Position numbers and translations under genes: made by a program. This document shows positions 1 through 5,222 of a stretch of DNA of 21,417 bases, in pieces (within the stretch, counting starts at the first letter, position 1; the number at the start of each line of letters is the position of its first letter). The DNA is from a virus, in the IMG/VR virus record IMGVR_UViG_3300009437_000034, positions 1-21,417 of that record. One strand, given 5' to 3'. The notes beneath the pieces are model-generated. The model was given only the letters and a program-made list of their open reading frames with translations, was not told the DNA's origin and did no database searches.

Positions 1-1
1 T

Positions 2-121
2 AAGTATTTTGTTGACAGGTTGAAAGATGATAGAAAAGAGTTGAGTGTTGAAGAAATTATAAATTTAACTCAAGGTCAATATGGGCATGATAAGTTTAAG
101 GATTTCTTTAATAATACTTGA
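2..121 (+). CDS. C-terminal fragment of an unrecognised early protein
   Basis: The frame opening at base 2 is free of stops for 39 codons and ends in TGA at 119-121; its start lies left of the window. The visible tail is hydrophilic, begins KYFVDRLKDDRK, and ends in FFNNT. It has no motif I recognise. The stop codon lies inside the -35 hexamer of the promoter that drives the following genes, so this is the last gene of the preceding transcription unit. That it is coding is an inference from the open frame, charged composition and gene-dense context. Confidence 0.5.
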   Translation, partial: KYFVDRLKDDRKELSVEEIINLTQGQYGHDKFKDFFNNT

Positions 122-146
122 CTTTATAAAGCTTATACATCATAAT
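118..146 (+). promoter_or_regulatory. sigma70-type promoter for the early operon
   Basis: TTGACT (118-123, five of six consensus bases) is followed after a 17-base spacer by CATAAT (141-146, five of six). It lies directly in front of the first gene of the + strand block, with 31 bases between the -10 box and the start codon at 178. The -35 box includes the TGA stop of the upstream gene. Transcription from it is inferred. Confidence 0.6.
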
Positions 147-154
147 ACTAAAAA

Positions 155-177
155 TTACTAACTAAACAAAAAACAAT
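155..177 (+). repeat. A-rich leader motif, copy 1
   Basis: This sequence begins TTACTAACTAAACAAA and ends in ACAAT immediately before the ATG at 178. A near copy, shorter by four bases, lies at 561-579 (TTACTAACTAAAAAACAAT), upstream of the ATG at 586. A weaker relative (TTAACAAAACAAT) precedes the ssb-like gene at 3872. None contains a Shine-Dalgarno core, so it may be an unstructured A-rich ribosome-loading leader. Confidence 0.45.
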
Positions 178-519
178 ATGAACAAAGAAAAATACCCAAA
201 TTTAGAATCAGAGAAAAACTATCAAAACAATCTATATATTGAGGTTGACACAAGCGAAGGCTTGTATAGTGGCGAATCATTAAAAGAAATAATTGATGAG
301 ATTAACAATGACCACAATGGCTCTTGTGTAAAAGCTACTGCGATAATATGCTATTTTTCAAGAGATAGCCAAAAAGTATTATCAGATAAGCATTTACAAA
401 TATTTAATAAATTTCTTGCAGCTAAACTAGAAGAAAAAGCAGAAGAAGATCAAGAGGAATCTTGGGAAGACAACGGCTTTGAATTAGCAAGAAAGGATTT
501 ACAGGATCAATTACTATAA
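178..519 (+). CDS. Hypothetical early protein, 113 aa
   Basis: First gene after the early promoter, starting at an ATG preceded by an A-rich leader rather than a Shine-Dalgarno sequence. The protein is soluble and acidic. It has a possible small folded N-terminal half (about residues 15-65, alternating strands and one helix, with cysteines in the SCVKATAIICYF stretch) and a strongly acidic helical tail (AEEDQEESWEDN, about residues 86-100). No catalytic motif is visible and I do not recognise the family. Its position as promoter-proximal early gene would suit a host-takeover or regulatory role, but that is only inference from place. Confidence 0.7.
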   Translation: MNKEKYPNLESEKNYQNNLYIEVDTSEGLYSGESLKEIIDEINNDHNGSCVKATAIICYFSRDSQKVLSDKHLQIFNKFLAAKLEEKAEEDQEESWEDNGFELARKDLQDQLL

Positions 520-521
520 CA

Positions 522-581
522 ATGGACAATTTAACATTTTACTTATCCGAAGAAGAATATTTACTAACTAAAAAACAATAG
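522..581 (+). CDS. Possible 19-aa microprotein
   Basis: ATG at 522 opens two bases after the preceding stop and runs to TAG at 579-581, five bases before the next gene, so it fills the gap almost exactly. The peptide begins MDNLTFYLSEEEY and is acidic and amphipathic. Its last codons coincide with the A-rich leader repeat of the next gene, so the frame may be open by chance. It has no ribosome-binding site. Confidence 0.2.
   Translation: MDNLTFYLSEEEYLLTKKQ
561..579 (+). repeat. A-rich leader motif, copy 2
   Basis: TTACTAACTAAAAAACAAT. It matches the leader at 155-177 except for a four-base deletion, and again sits just upstream of a gene start (586). Conservation at two starts suggests a functional 5' leader element or a recent local duplication. 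Confidence 0.45.
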
Positions 582-585
582 AAAA

Positions 586-1410
586 ATGACAAAGAAAATA
601 GATTTAACTAAATACAATTTTGGCGAGAAATCAAAAGAAAAATATAAGAATTCAAAAACTAATCAATGGGAAGATTTGGAGGTATGGCAAACTCCTAAAT
701 ATTTACAATCAAAGAAAAAAGCTATCGAATTAATAGAAGATGGTAAATATTTGTTAGACGAGGGGGATTTTTGGATACTTAAAAATAAAGGTGGTTCTAA
801 ATTATGCTATACTGGATTAATAATTAGTCATAATGGCTGCCTTAAAATTAATGATAAAGAGCCACCTGAAAAGCAATTTAAGCCTTCTTGCGTGTCATTT
901 GTAAGAGATGAAGGGGATAAGTCAAAAGTAATGCAATATATAAATGATGAGCAAGGAGTTTTTGAATTTGGAGAGATAAGCCCTTCAAATTGTAAAAATG
1001 ATTATCCTTATGCAATGGTGCTTAAGCGGTTGATGGATAGAGTTATTTTAAAGAATAGCAAAGTAGGATTTTTTGGCATTTATTCTGATTCTGAAAGCGA
1101 TGATTTCAAAGAAAAAATTGAGGAAAAAGAAACTATAGCTAGTAAATTTATTAAAGAACCTACTGGAGCAATGGCTAATATTGCCAATAGTGCTGATGAA
1201 GATTCAAAAGAAGTAAAGAGGCAAGGTGCAGAAAAATATTTTAGAGATTTTAAGGTAGAAATAGAAGGTTGCGGCAGTTGCTCAGAAATAGAAGGTTTAT
1301 TTGAAAGAGATAAAACTAAAATTAATAAATTAGAGCGAGAGCATAAAGATTTATTTGATAAGCTTATAGAATGTGTAAGAATAATGAAGGGAGAATTGGG
1401 CGATGAGTAA
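586..1410 (+). CDS. Early phage protein, probable recombination/DNA-metabolism associated (274 aa)
   Basis: A soluble protein with a central segment typical of a widespread phage family: HNGCLKIND (residues 82-90), then YPYAMVLKRLMDRVILKNSK (140-159), followed by GIYSDSESDDF (164-174). From memory, proteins with this YPYAM-KR-DR-ILK / G-YS-SEAD-F pattern occur next to single-strand-annealing or ssDNA-binding genes in phages; I cannot name a proven activity. The last third (about 175-274) is helical and charged with a GCGSCSE cysteine cluster near 228-234. An ssDNA-binding protein and a VRR-NUC nuclease lie in the same block, which supports a recombination role. The gene overlaps the next by 8 bases (ATGAGTAA). 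Confidence 0.75.
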   Translation: MTKKIDLTKYNFGEKSKEKYKNSKTNQWEDLEVWQTPKYLQSKKKAIELIEDGKYLLDEGDFWILKNKGGSKLCYTGLIISHNGCLKINDKEPPEKQFKPSCVSFVRDEGDKSKVMQYINDEQGVFEFGEISPSNCKNDYPYAMVLKRLMDRVILKNSKVGFFGIYSDSESDDFKEKIEEKETIASKFIKEPTGAMANIANSADEDSKEVKRQGAEKYFRDFKVEIEGCGSCSEIEGLFERDKTKINKLEREHKDLFDKLIECVRIMKGELGDE

Positions 1411-1801
1411 AGCATTAAAAGAATATTACATAGCTTGCAATAATGTTGTAAGTGAGTTTGTAGGCGAGTATTTCGATTGTGAGCATGTAGATTGGAAAGC
1501 TAATCACTATTTTTGCAATTATGGTTACGAATTTACAGCTCACGACGGCGATATAACAGATGACGGACTTAGATGCAGTGGGTACTGGGAAAGCCAAGAA
1601 GTCGGAGGAAATATTGAGATAGACGGTTATATTTTTAGTATGGATAGAATAATTGAAGCCTTAAAATTAGGAGCTACTAAAGATCAATTAATAGAATACG
1701 ATGATTTAGAAATTGAGCGAAATGGTAAAGTCGGCTATAATTTCCAAAACTTTGTTAGATATGGCAAAGATCAAATGGAAGAGGTAATTAAAAAGAAATG
1801 A
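1403..1801 (+). CDS. Conserved phage hypothetical protein, YIACN family-like (132 aa)
   Basis: Starts at an ATG inside the end of the upstream gene (8-base overlap), so it is probably translated by reinitiation. The N-terminal YYIACNNVVSEFVGEYF (about residues 8-24), the WKANHYFCNYG stretch, the central glycine-rich EIDGYIFSMDRIIEAL and a C-terminal NFVRYG segment recall a small family of phage early proteins of unknown function that share Y-ACN-V-F, a central IxDYxFxMxDI segment and a terminal NFxxW/Y motif. It has several cysteines and histidines but no clear metal-binding spacing. There is no membrane segment or signal peptide. Function unknown. Confidence 0.7.
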   Translation: MSKALKEYYIACNNVVSEFVGEYFDCEHVDWKANHYFCNYGYEFTAHDGDITDDGLRCSGYWESQEVGGNIEIDGYIFSMDRIIEALKLGATKDQLIEYDDLEIERNGKVGYNFQNFVRYGKDQMEEVIKKK

Positions 1802-2067
1802 ATAAATTCGGAGCTTTTATTAGAAAAGAGCGATTAAATAAAAACTTAGGATTAAGAGAATTTGCAGATATGATTAATCTAAGCCCTACTTTTATTAGCA
1901 AAATGGAAGTAGGAGACTACAAGCCGCCTAAAGAAGAGAATATTGTTAAAATGGCTAATATTCTTGGTGGTGATAAAGATTATTATTTGGCTATGGCTAA
2001 TAAGATTAGTGAAAAGAATAAACTAAAATTAATTAATGAGATATTAGGCAATAATGATAGACGATAG
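1798..2067 (+). CDS. XRE-family helix-turn-helix transcriptional regulator
   Basis: An 89-aa protein that is almost entirely one lambda-repressor-like DNA-binding domain. Residues 3-60 carry the XRE pattern, with RKERLNKNLGLREFADM (helices 1-2), the recognition region LSPTFISKMEVG (about 28-39) and the following PPKEENIVKMANILG helix. There is no C-terminal dimerisation or self-cleavage (LexA/CI peptidase) domain, so it is not a classical CI repressor and is more likely a small early regulator. It starts in an ATGA overlap with the upstream gene and overlaps the next by 14 bases. Its position in the middle of the early operon suggests feedback control of early or late genes; no operator was identified. 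Confidence 0.85.
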   Translation: MNKFGAFIRKERLNKNLGLREFADMINLSPTFISKMEVGDYKPPKEENIVKMANILGGDKDYYLAMANKISEKNKLKLINEILGNNDRR

Positions 2068-2476
2068 ATTTAAGTTTAGAGTATTTGACTCAAATAAGAT
2101 TATGACATATCTTGTAGGCTTTGCTATTCCTGACTTTTGCAAAGAAGGTGATGGAGAGTTAAATTTTATTGGATTGCAAGGTGGTTTTGGTGGTCAAATA
2201 AAAGGGAAATTAAAAGAATTTAATTTAATGCAATCAACAGGACTTAAAGACAAAAATGGCGTGTTGATATATGAAGGGGATGTCGTTTTATATGAATATG
2301 ATGCAGGGAGGCTGCATAAAGGCGTGGTTAATTGGTGTCAATATGCTTTCTTTGCTAATGCAATAAATGATGAGAAGGAAACCAAGATATTGAATTTACA
2401 TCCCGATTATTTAGAAGATATGGAAGTAATAGGCAATATCTATGAGCATCAACATTTATTAGAATGCAATGAATAA
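2054..2476 (+). CDS. YopX-family protein
   Basis: A 140-aa protein with the full YopX signature: FKFRVFD near the start (residues 6-12), LMQSTGLKDKNG (58-69), IYEGDVV (72-78) and the closing EVIGNIYE (124-131). YopX proteins are common in phages and mobile elements of Bacillota and Bacteroidota and have no proven biochemical role; the fold is a small beta-rich domain. The start lies 14 bases inside the XRE gene and the end overlaps the next gene by 8 bases (ATGAATAA), so the gene is tightly coupled to its neighbours. Confidence 0.85.
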   Translation: MIDDRFKFRVFDSNKIMTYLVGFAIPDFCKEGDGELNFIGLQGGFGGQIKGKLKEFNLMQSTGLKDKNGVLIYEGDVVLYEYDAGRLHKGVVNWCQYAFFANAINDEKETKILNLHPDYLEDMEVIGNIYEHQHLLECNE

Positions 2477-2882
2477 AATTACTTTAGACAAAATTGTAAT
2501 TACAACTAAATATAAATATCCAACATTTGATTCGGATTGTTTATTTGATCAAGGTAAATTCTATATTCATAGTTTTGATTATTCTAATTTTAAGGACTTT
2601 GAGGAAAAAGTAAATGATACTATTAATAATATTAAAATATTGCCAGCAATATGTTATTATGATCAAAACCATTTATTTTGCGAGGTTGACGGTTATTATC
2701 AGTTACTACCAAAACCCCTGCAATATTACAAAAATAATTTTTCAACTTATGGCGGTATAGTGAATACTAACAAATATTTCTTAAGTATCTCTTTAAATTC
2801 TGCCGAATATTTTATAGAAGAAATAAAATTCAATATTTCAATATGGCTTGATGAACTAAGAGAAAGACTAAGCGATGAATAA
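2469..2882 (+). CDS. Hypothetical early protein, 137 aa
   Basis: Unrecognised soluble protein rich in aromatic residues and asparagine. It shows alternating short beta segments (KIVITTKYKYP, GKFYIHSFDY, AICYYDQNHLFCEVDGYYQLL) and a C-terminal amphipathic helix (SIWLDELRERL). No catalytic motif, signal peptide or membrane span is seen. It begins and ends with ATGAATAA 8-base overlaps with both neighbours, which strongly supports translation as part of the operon. The composition and secondary-structure pattern would fit a small regulatory or anti-host protein, but no function can be assigned. Confidence 0.7.
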   Translation: MNKITLDKIVITTKYKYPTFDSDCLFDQGKFYIHSFDYSNFKDFEEKVNDTINNIKILPAICYYDQNHLFCEVDGYYQLLPKPLQYYKNNFSTYGGIVNTNKYFLSISLNSAEYFIEEIKFNISIWLDELRERLSDE

Positions 2883-3312
2883 AATCTATTTCTACGCTAA
2901 TACAAATACCGCCCAGCAGCAAAAAGAAAATAGCAATCTAATGTTGCAATATCTTGAAACTGGCAAAGATTTTTATTGTGAGTTTGGTTTTATAGAAAAA
3001 GGTAAAAGCTATCATCAATTAAAAGCTTTTTATGAAGCATTAAATCAGCTATTACCACAATATAATCAAGGCCAGCAGAATCAAGGTGAGGTTGAGTTTC
3101 ACAAAGACGAGTTTAAGTTTATTCTTAAATATGTTGGCGGTTGGTGTAAAGAGATTAAAAACAAGAAAGGCGAGCCAATGCCTATTGCCAAGAGTTTTAG
3201 TGGTATTAGTAAAAAAGAAATGAGTCTTGTTCTAGATAGAATAAGCAAGTGGGCTTTTAATAGAGGTTTTGTCTTGAATATTGATAATTATATGCGAGAT
3301 TTAGTTGAGTAG
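2875..3312 (+). CDS. NinB/lambda-Orf-like recombination mediator (tentative)
   Basis: A 145-aa soluble protein. The first half contains a pattern of fixed-length phage early proteins (SYHQLKAFYEALNQLLPQ, residues about 44-61). The C-terminal part carries PIAKSFSGISKKEMSLVLDR followed by ISKWAFNRGF, resembling the S-T-S-x-M-x-x-x-E-F...I-x-A-F...RG segment of lambda NinB (Orf), a recombination mediator that helps load annealing proteins on SSB-coated DNA. The ssb-like gene downstream fits. The assignment rests on motif resemblance only. Translation starts in an 8-base ATGAATAA overlap. The short gene at 3500 carries the same C-terminal signature. Confidence 0.55.
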   Translation: MNKIYFYANTNTAQQQKENSNLMLQYLETGKDFYCEFGFIEKGKSYHQLKAFYEALNQLLPQYNQGQQNQGEVEFHKDEFKFILKYVGGWCKEIKNKKGEPMPIAKSFSGISKKEMSLVLDRISKWAFNRGFVLNIDNYMRDLVE

Positions 3313-3446
3313 TCGGCACGGCTAAAAGATAAGTGCAAATTAATGCAATTCGATTCTGCTAAGTGACGATGTTTGGTAATGTAGGTGGTTCGATTCCATC
3401 GAAAGCTTGGTAGCTCAAGTCTGACTGCTAGGAAAGACTAGTATTT
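3313..3446 (+). ncRNA. Structured, tRNA-like non-coding element (tentative)
   Basis: All three forward frames are broken by stops here, unlike the rest of this packed block. GGTGG-TTCGATT-CCATC (3385-3401) has a five-pair stem with a canonical seven-base T-loop, as in tRNA T-arms. TTCGATTC recurs 40 bases upstream (3349-3356). Other hairpins are TGCA-AATTAA-TGCA (3333-3346) and AGTCT...AGACT (3418-3439). CGATG (3367-3371) can pair with CATCG (3397-3401). No complete acceptor stem, anticodon arm or CCA end can be built, so it is not a normal tRNA. It may be a decayed tRNA, a T-loop-containing small RNA, or a leader for the next gene. Transcription from the early promoter is inferred. Confidence 0.35.
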
Positions 3447-3499
3447 ATGGGGAGGGTTTTTTAAAGCTTGCCAATGAAGAAGATGCTTTTAAAGAAGCA

Positions 3500-3745
3500 A
3501 TGAAAATTAGAATGGAAAAAAAAGCTATTGGCGTTAATATGACTATTGATAGCTTTGATTATCTAGTGGATAAATTGCAAAAAACTTTATATTTACCAAA
3601 AAGTTTTAAGGCTGCTACAAAAGAAGAAATGGTTAAATTAATTACAGAATTTGAAGATTTTGCAATAAGGCAAGGTTGGCACGAGATAAGGCTTGAATCA
3701 AAAGAAAAAGAAGAGATGGTTAAATATTATAGTAATATCGGTTGA
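3500..3745 (+). CDS. Short early protein with NinB-like C-terminal signature, N-terminus uncertain
   Basis: The 81-aa frame from the ATG at 3500 contains LPKSFKAATKEEMVKLITEF and FAIRQGW, the same arrangement (KSF, KEEM, hydrophobic helix, G-aromatic) as the C-terminus of the 145-aa protein upstream, so the two may be related. The frame is open, with convincingly coding content (FLKLANEEDAFKEA), back to about 3425, and has no ATG, GTG or TTG there. An ATG at 3447 is out of frame and would join this frame if the T6 run at 3457-3462 gained one base or the ribosome slipped -1. The true start is therefore unresolved: 3500, an ATT at 3443, or 3447 with a shift. The stop overlaps the -35 box of the next promoter. 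Confidence 0.65.
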   Translation: MKIRMEKKAIGVNMTIDSFDYLVDKLQKTLYLPKSFKAATKEEMVKLITEFEDFAIRQGWHEIRLESKEKEEMVKYYSNIG

Positions 3746-3770
3746 CTTTAAAAATAAAATAGTAGATACT
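3742..3770 (+). promoter_or_regulatory. Second sigma70-type promoter, upstream of the ssb-like gene
   Basis: TTGACT (3742-3747), a 17-base spacer, then GATACT (3765-3770, four of six). As in the promoter at 118, the -35 hexamer contains the TGA stop of the preceding gene and continues as TTGACTTTA. It would transcribe the ssb-like gene, the 50-aa gene and the VRR-NUC gene with a leader of about 100 bases. Weaker -10 match than at 118. Confidence 0.45.
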
Positions 3771-3788
3771 AATTATAGTTTAATTTTT

Positions 3789-3836
3789 AGGGCAGGTTCG
3801 GTTTTAGTTCATATTTTTACCTTTGTTGCCTGCCCT
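3789..3836 (+). promoter_or_regulatory. Hairpin in the leader of the ssb-like gene
   Basis: AGGGCAGG (3789-3796) is exactly complementary to CCTGCCCT (3829-3836), giving an eight-pair GC-rich stem with a 32-base AT-rich loop in an otherwise AT-rich region. No U-run follows, so it is not a typical intrinsic terminator. It lies between the promoter at 3742 and the start at 3872 and could be a regulatory leader, a protein-binding site or a processing site. An 8-codon frame (3838-3864) sits between hairpin and gene. Confidence 0.5.
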
Positions 3837-3871
3837 GATGATTAAATTATTAACAAAACAATAAAACAAAT

Positions 3872-4267
3872 ATGCAAAAGCTAAAGCTTCAAAACATTTG
3901 GGATGACCAAACTAAATCTTTTTTAAAAGATCAATTTCACTTAAGGGAAAGCGATAAGGTTATTAGTGGGAGAGTCGCTTTATCTAGTAAAAAAGAAGAC
4001 AAGTGGGTATCAAAAGATATGCCATTTGTTGCTTTTAAATCACAAATAACAGACTCAACAAGAATTGCATTAACTCAAAGCAATGGCAAGTTATTTGATG
4101 CTGAATTTACTATTATGGTAGATGAATTTACAGATAAAGAGGGTCAAGTTAGAAAATATTTTAAGGTTAATATACTTAATGCCTCTTTGTTAGATGCTCC
4201 TACTCAAAGCAATAGCCAGCCAGCAGTTAGCGAAGAAATCGTTGATGATGAAATTATACCTTTTTAA
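3872..4267 (+). CDS. ssb: Single-stranded DNA-binding protein
   Basis: A 131-aa protein with an OB-fold-like beta pattern through residues about 28-108 (VISGRVALSS, MPFVAFKSQI, KLFDAEFTIMVDEF, KYFKVNILNASLL). It has a short disordered glutamine/serine linker (TQSNSQPAVSEE) and ends in DDEIIPF. That acidic tip with a terminal Pro-Phe is the hallmark of bacterial and phage SSB proteins and is the site that recruits recombination and replication partners. The body is divergent from E. coli SSB, so the name rests chiefly on the tip, size and context between NinB-like and VRR-NUC genes. It is the first gene after the promoter at 3742. The start follows an A-rich leader with no Shine-Dalgarno. Confidence 0.72.
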   Translation: MQKLKLQNIWDDQTKSFLKDQFHLRESDKVISGRVALSSKKEDKWVSKDMPFVAFKSQITDSTRIALTQSNGKLFDAEFTIMVDEFTDKEGQVRKYFKVNILNASLLDAPTQSNSQPAVSEEIVDDEIIPF

Positions 4268-4292
4268 GATACAAAAATAAATAATAAAAAAT

Positions 4293-4445
4293 ATGACTAT
4301 TCCTTTTAAAGTTAAATTACTTACAGATACTGCAAAAGCTCCAGAAATGGCAAATGAAGGCGATCTTTGGGACATATTCGCAGATGGGTTTTGTGCTAAA
4401 AATCAAGATTTTAGAGATGTTATTAAAAAGAATGATTTAGAGTAG
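4293..4445 (+). CDS. 50-aa protein resembling the N-terminus of dUTPase
   Basis: ATG at 4293, 25 bases after the ssb-like gene, runs 50 codons to TAG at 4443-4445. That stop overlaps the GTG start of the next gene by one base, so the frame is very likely translated. The first 32 residues (VKLLTDTAKAPEMANEGD then WDIFADGF) resemble the opening strand and motif I region of trimeric dUTPases (VKLLxxxAKxPxxAxxGDAGFDLxA), but one residue of the GD-AG-D motif region is missing and the chain ends about 100 residues early. It may be a decayed dUTPase or an unrelated small protein. The start sits in an A-rich leader. Confidence 0.6.
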   Translation: MTIPFKVKLLTDTAKAPEMANEGDLWDIFADGFCAKNQDFRDVIKKNDLE

Positions 4446-4819
4446 TGCCATTAGGTCCAGAAGATTTACAGCATAAACAATTTGCAAATACGATAAAGCA
4501 TTATAAAGCCCTTAACAAGCTTAATTGTTGTTTTTGGTCTTATAGCCCTAGCGGCGAGAAAAGAAATGCCATAACAGGTTCTCTGTTGAAAGCTAAAGGA
4601 CTAACAAAAGGAATACCTGACTTTGAATTTAGATTGCTTAAAGATAAGATTATGCAGCATATTTATATTGAGTTTAAATATGGTAAAAACAAACAATCAC
4701 CCGAGCAAGTCTATTTTCAAAAAACTTGTGATGAATCAATTAATGATAACTATTATCTAGCTTATTCTGTAGATGATGCGATCAACATATTAATTGATAA
4801 TGGAGTGATTTTAAAATAG
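4445..4819 (+). CDS. VRR-NUC domain nuclease
   Basis: A 124-aa stand-alone VRR-NUC protein of the PD-(D/E)XK superfamily. The core is visible in order: SPSGEKRNAITGSLLKAKG (residues about 34-52), GIPDF with the metal-binding D59 (56-60), IEFKYGKNKQSPEQ with E76-x-K78 and Q88, then a C-terminal helix and strand (YYLAYSVDDAINIL). Length is normal for phage VRR-NUC proteins, which are structure-specific endonucleases acting on branched DNA during recombination or replication. The start is GTG at 4445, overlapping the upstream stop; upstream the frame has no better start. It is the last gene of the early block and overlaps the convergent late-block terminal gene by 9 bases. Confidence 0.88.
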   Translation: MPLGPEDLQHKQFANTIKHYKALNKLNCCFWSYSPSGEKRNAITGSLLKAKGLTKGIPDFEFRLLKDKIMQHIYIEFKYGKNKQSPEQVYFQKTCDESINDNYYLAYSVDDAINILIDNGVILK

Positions 4820-4900
4820 AATCCACTCAACAATAATATAAGCTACTAATACCGCAGCTAGTGGTATAAACATCCAGTAAGTCTTAAGAAATTTAATCAT
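4811..4900 (-). CDS. 29-aa single-span membrane peptide
   Basis: On the minus strand an ATG at 4900 opens inside the end of the 109-aa gene (8-base overlap, ATGATTAA) and runs to TAA at 4811. The peptide begins MIKFLKTYW and continues with an unbroken hydrophobic stretch (about residues 9-29: MFIPLAAVLVAYIIVEWILF), so it is a single transmembrane helix with a positive N-terminus, predicted N-in. The 8-base overlap matches the arrangement used by certain genes elsewhere in the window. It overlaps the 3' end of the VRR-NUC gene on the other strand. A role in membrane modification or superinfection exclusion is conceivable but unproven. Confidence 0.55.
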   Translation of the reverse strand: MIKFLKTYWMFIPLAAVLVAYIIVEWILF

Positions 4901-5222
4901 TGTTAACTTCAAAATAACCTAGTTCTAGTGCGTCTTGATAAGTAATTAATCCTTTTTTTAACTCTTCCAAAGGGCAATCAGAATTAATAGCATAAATTAC
5001 ATCCGTAATATTACCTTGAATGCTACCAATAATAGGCATATGTTTATCATCGCAGTTACAAGTTGAGTTTTTGTGTAAAATAGGCATAGTATATCTATAT
5101 GTTTTATTGTTAAGATTATACCCTAGTATATTGTTAGCCGTACCTACTTTAGGGTTATAGTCATGACCTACTTTATCATAAAAATATTCTAATGACGACT
5201 TTTTATATCCTAAAAATATCAT
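4893..5222 (-). CDS. Hypothetical late protein, 109 aa
   Basis: Begins in an ATGA overlap with the LamG-like gene and ends in an 8-base overlap with the 29-aa membrane peptide, so it is embedded in the late operon. It is soluble with no signal peptide. Features are a tyrosine-rich N-terminal half, a short cysteine motif (NSTCNCDD, about residues 52-59), and a C-terminal helix ending ITYQDALELGYFEV. I do not recognise the family. Its coupling to the LamG-like gene suggests a virion accessory or chaperone role for that protein, by position only. Confidence 0.65.
   Translation of the reverse strand: MIFLGYKKSSLEYFYDKVGHDYNPKVGTANNILGYNLNNKTYRYTMPILHKNSTCNCDDKHMPIIGSIQGNITDVIYAINSDCPLEELKKGLITYQDALELGYFEVNND

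Noticed and set aside
1080-1415. Minus-strand frame of 111 codons opposite the 274-aa early gene
   Set aside because: Antisense shadow of a convincingly coding frame; serine/leucine-rich composition typical of reversed AT-rich coding DNA and no start signal.
3313-3446. A complete tRNA gene
   Set aside because: Only the T-arm is clear; a seven-pair acceptor stem, an anticodon arm and a CCA end cannot be constructed.
4849-4867. ATACC/GGTAT inverted repeat as a terminator between the converging operons
   Set aside because: Five-pair stem with a nine-base loop, no U-run in either direction, and inside a probable coding frame.
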